33,428 bases of DNA from contig NWUY0300062185.1 in the NCBI GenBank assembly GCA_004151065.3, forward strand, positions 1-33,428, in the 5' to 3' direction. The stretch comes from Larix sibirica (Eukaryota; Streptophyta; Pinopsida; Pinales; Pinaceae). A program made the translations under genes and the position numbers. The notes below the pieces were generated by a model. It searched no databases and had not been told where the DNA came from. It saw only the letters and a program-made list of their open reading frames with translations. Within the stretch, counting starts at the first letter, position 1; every line of letters begins with the position of its first letter. This document shows, in pieces, positions 31,216 through 33,428 of the stretch.

Positions 31216-32109
31216 TCCCTCACAGTTAAGACAAAGAGAGCAAATACAATGAAGAAGATTATACGAAGAGGAGTTTTCCCAAATCTCTCATCTCTAACTC
31301 AAACATGTAAGTACAAGGGTGGACAAGTACAAATATTATCAAATGACTCTCTCCTCCCTATATCTATATGTGAAGTGAGGGAGGCCAACAATACAAAGTG
31401 GACCTACTCCACAACAAGCAATCTAATTTGACACAAGTTAGGCCCACATGTGGAGCACTCCAACTCTTGGTGACACATGCCAAGCTTGAAGTCATGCACA
31501 TCTAACAAGTAGGGCTCCAAGGCTGAATGCTCCTCAAGCAAGGTCCAACGCACCTTCCTTAAAGACCTGTAGAGCCCCAATGCACCTGCTAATCCATGTA
31601 TATCTGTGTGTCCACCCCACCTACATAATCACTCCTCACTCAAGTGTCCTTAAGTCAAGTACAAACCTTCATGCAAGCAACCAAGTGCTCCCATGCCATC
31701 TAAGGCTCAAAGTGCTCCTCTAAGATCCCCAATGCTCCTCCTCTGAGGAAGCAACTCACTCTCCGCGTTGGCATCATGAAAAATGGAATCATGTTGTCTA
31801 TGCTTTGAATGTTCCAAGGAGGTGTGCCACATGTGCGTGAAGACAAGGTTTATCAATCTATGAGCAAGCCAAATCAAATGTGTATGTCCAACATTAAACA
31901 ACCAAGGGTCATCCATACACCATGCACCCCACATCACATGAAGCACCCCTAAGCATGGTGTAAACAATTTCATAGTAATCTTGAAAGCTAACAATTGGCC
32001 CATATGGATTGTCAACTTTGTTGTGAGAAGTCCATTGATTGGGAAACCAAAAAGAATCATCTCACTTTTTAGATTACACATTCTTCTCATAAGAGTTGAA
32101 AGAGTTTAA

Positions 32110-32227
32110 TAACATATCATTCAAAGTTTGGAGGGGTTAATTTTTTCATAGCGATTATATTGTAATTTTTTCTCTTGTTATGTAGACTTGGTTGATAAAA
32201 GCATTGCAGTATTGTCTCTTAAAAAAA
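32110..32227 (+). mobile_element. Possible LINE 3' tail
   Basis: A T-rich segment, ATTGTAATTTTTTCTCTTGT, then GTAGACTTGGTTGATAAAAG and an A-run ending near 32227 look like the 3' untranslated end and short poly-A of a plant LINE. No coding part is attached. Weak call. Confidence 0.25.
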
Positions 32228-33428
32228 TTCCCTAGGCACTCTCATGTTCTTCTTATTCCCTTTAAAATAAGAGTTCAAGGGCATCGAAGATCACATCATC
32301 AATTGCTGGCTTGTGGTATACTTCATTTATAAGTTAATTATTGTTTTACAAACTTATAAATGACTTTGGTTGGCTTCATTTATAGGTTAAGATTTTTCTT
32401 TTTGCATTGAAAAAGAAAGGAGATATGGTCAAGAATATTGCATCCAACTAACTTGCTAATGTGTAAAATAACAACCAGATAATATCAATCATTGAAAGTG
32501 AGACACAATAAAGCCAAGAGTGAAAAAAGAGTGGTTCATATTCATAGCCCTTGCTTATCTCTCTCGATCATCAACTGTAGTTGAAAGGTCCTGGTCTCCC
32601 AGAGTTATGAATGAGCCAATGATCATAATTTTAAAAAACAACTTGAGAATGAAACTACATTGAAATTGCAATGCTGACATGTTAACAAAGAAATTCTTTC
32701 TTACCACTGTTATCACGATGATATTAGACATAAGATGCAAACCTTGTTAAGATACTAAAGCTTGTTATTCTCAAGTAGATCACATATATGAACCTATATC
32801 TCTGTTATCTTCTCATGATCTTTACTATGCATTTTGATGTGTTGAATGGAATTGCAAACGTTATCAAAATTTAATCCTACTTCCTAGGGGTTTGCATTAT
32901 GAAGTCCTGTGCAGATGGATCAAAGAGTCGATGATATTTCAACAAAGAGCATTAAATATAAGTTAAAATTTTGAGTTGCCTTTGGATGTGGCCATACAAA
33001 GACTCTTAGAAGCTCCTTGGTTTACTAAGATTCAGTTGGAAAACACAATCAATTCCTTACCAAACAAGAGACGAGATCACTACAGAAAAGCAAATGGATC
33101 TCTCAACCTCTTAAGATGGTTCAATTTCATCACATCTCTATAATGATATCAACAATGGATGGAAGATGCCATACATTAAAAATATGGTTTTACAAAATGG
33201 AAAATTTGTCCATCTCGTTTGGTTTAATGACAAGTTGGGGGCACTTGCCATGAGCATACCTCTTCCTCGCCAATTTTAACTTGATTCCACGTTGCCTCAA
33301 TGATGTTGCTATGGTAAATAACTCTTTAGAAAAAAAAATATGAATTTTATGGAGAATGAAGAACACAAAAATTGTAACAAACCTAAAATATATAAATTAA
33401 TAATATTAACAATGTAACAACAAAATAA
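32228..33428. other. AT-rich stretch without a recognised gene
   Basis: About 1.2 kb up to the window end. I see no conserved motif, no RNA gene and no strong repeat. A plus-strand run near 33150-33260 vaguely resembles LINE C-terminal sequence but is too weak to call. Confidence 0.5.

Larger units (their letters stand above)
29605..31993 (-). mobile_element. 5' LTR (copy B) of a minus-strand copia element
   Basis: On the minus strand it begins TGTTAGCTTTCAAG at 31993 and ends ATTCCACA at 29605, next to a primer-binding site. This gives proper TG...CA ends and a length of 2389 bp. It shares its upstream part with copy A (25130-26504), for example CATACACCATGCACCC near 31914 and GCAAGCAACCAAGTG near 31673. 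Its length is inflated by a triplication (30043-30757) and a duplication (30790-31215). A single direct flank ATTGG at 31994-31998 could be the target duplication, but I could not confirm its partner at the left end. Confidence 0.6.

Noticed and set aside
31707-32090. 127-codon minus-strand frame, partly similar to the minus-strand frames at 26230-26634, as a conserved protein
   Set aside because: The similarity is explained by the shared LTR DNA. Stops differ between the copies and no domain is recognised.
1-33428. CRISPR array, bacterial operon or phage-type system
   Set aside because: No regular short spaced repeats, no ribosome-binding-site-led gene clusters, and spliced plant-type gene structure throughout.

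Overview
This window looks like nuclear DNA of a seed plant, and a gymnosperm (conifer-like) genome is the best guess. The one host gene recognised encodes a plant BTF3-type beta subunit of the nascent polypeptide-associated complex (NAC), split by canonical GT-AG introns. Almost everything else is old, broken retrotransposon DNA: Ty1/copia, Ty3/gypsy, LINE and probable SINE. The organism call is inference from gene structure, intron size and repeat content. Most long open frames are short or chance ORFs.

Layout. 1-2.3 kb: AT-rich DNA with two LINE 3'-end remnants and a fresh 123-bp tandem duplication. 2.7-5.5 kb: a Ty3/gypsy pol on the + strand (RT, RNase H, integrase), heavily mutated. 5.6-7.4 kb: a degenerate short tandem array, interrupted by a GC-richer solo LTR (5751-6927) with a perfect 5-bp target duplication. 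8.1-8.65 kb: a minus-strand Ty3/gypsy protease/linker fragment. 9.8-10.56 kb: the RNase H domain and A-rich tail of a LINE. 10.66-21.8 kb: the inferred BTF3 transcription unit. A plausible TATA box and leader exon lie near 10.7-10.9 kb, followed by a leader intron of about 9.6 kb, then five coding exons at 20522-21797. If the leader exon is right, the intron holds a SINE-like element and a Ty1/copia-like element (LTRs 12976-13268 and 20008-20309) with a minus-strand LINE (about 14.04-19.06 kb) nested inside it.

22.4-23.9 kb holds a family of short repeats with inverted ends and a 69-bp near-perfect hairpin, probably MITE-like. 25.1-32.0 kb is best read as one minus-strand Ty1/copia element. 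Its 5' LTR is about 29605-31993, expanded by internal tandem repeats, followed by a primer-binding site at 29604. A small pol remnant lies at 26.6-27.1 kb and the 3' LTR ends at 26504. The last 1.3 kb is AT-rich with nothing recognisable.

The BTF3 coding sequence is the only apparently intact gene. I found no evidence for a new multi-gene biological system. The points worth attention are the nested intron architecture, the solo LTR, the hairpin/MITE family, the SINE with a duplicated B-box block and the tandemly amplified LTR.
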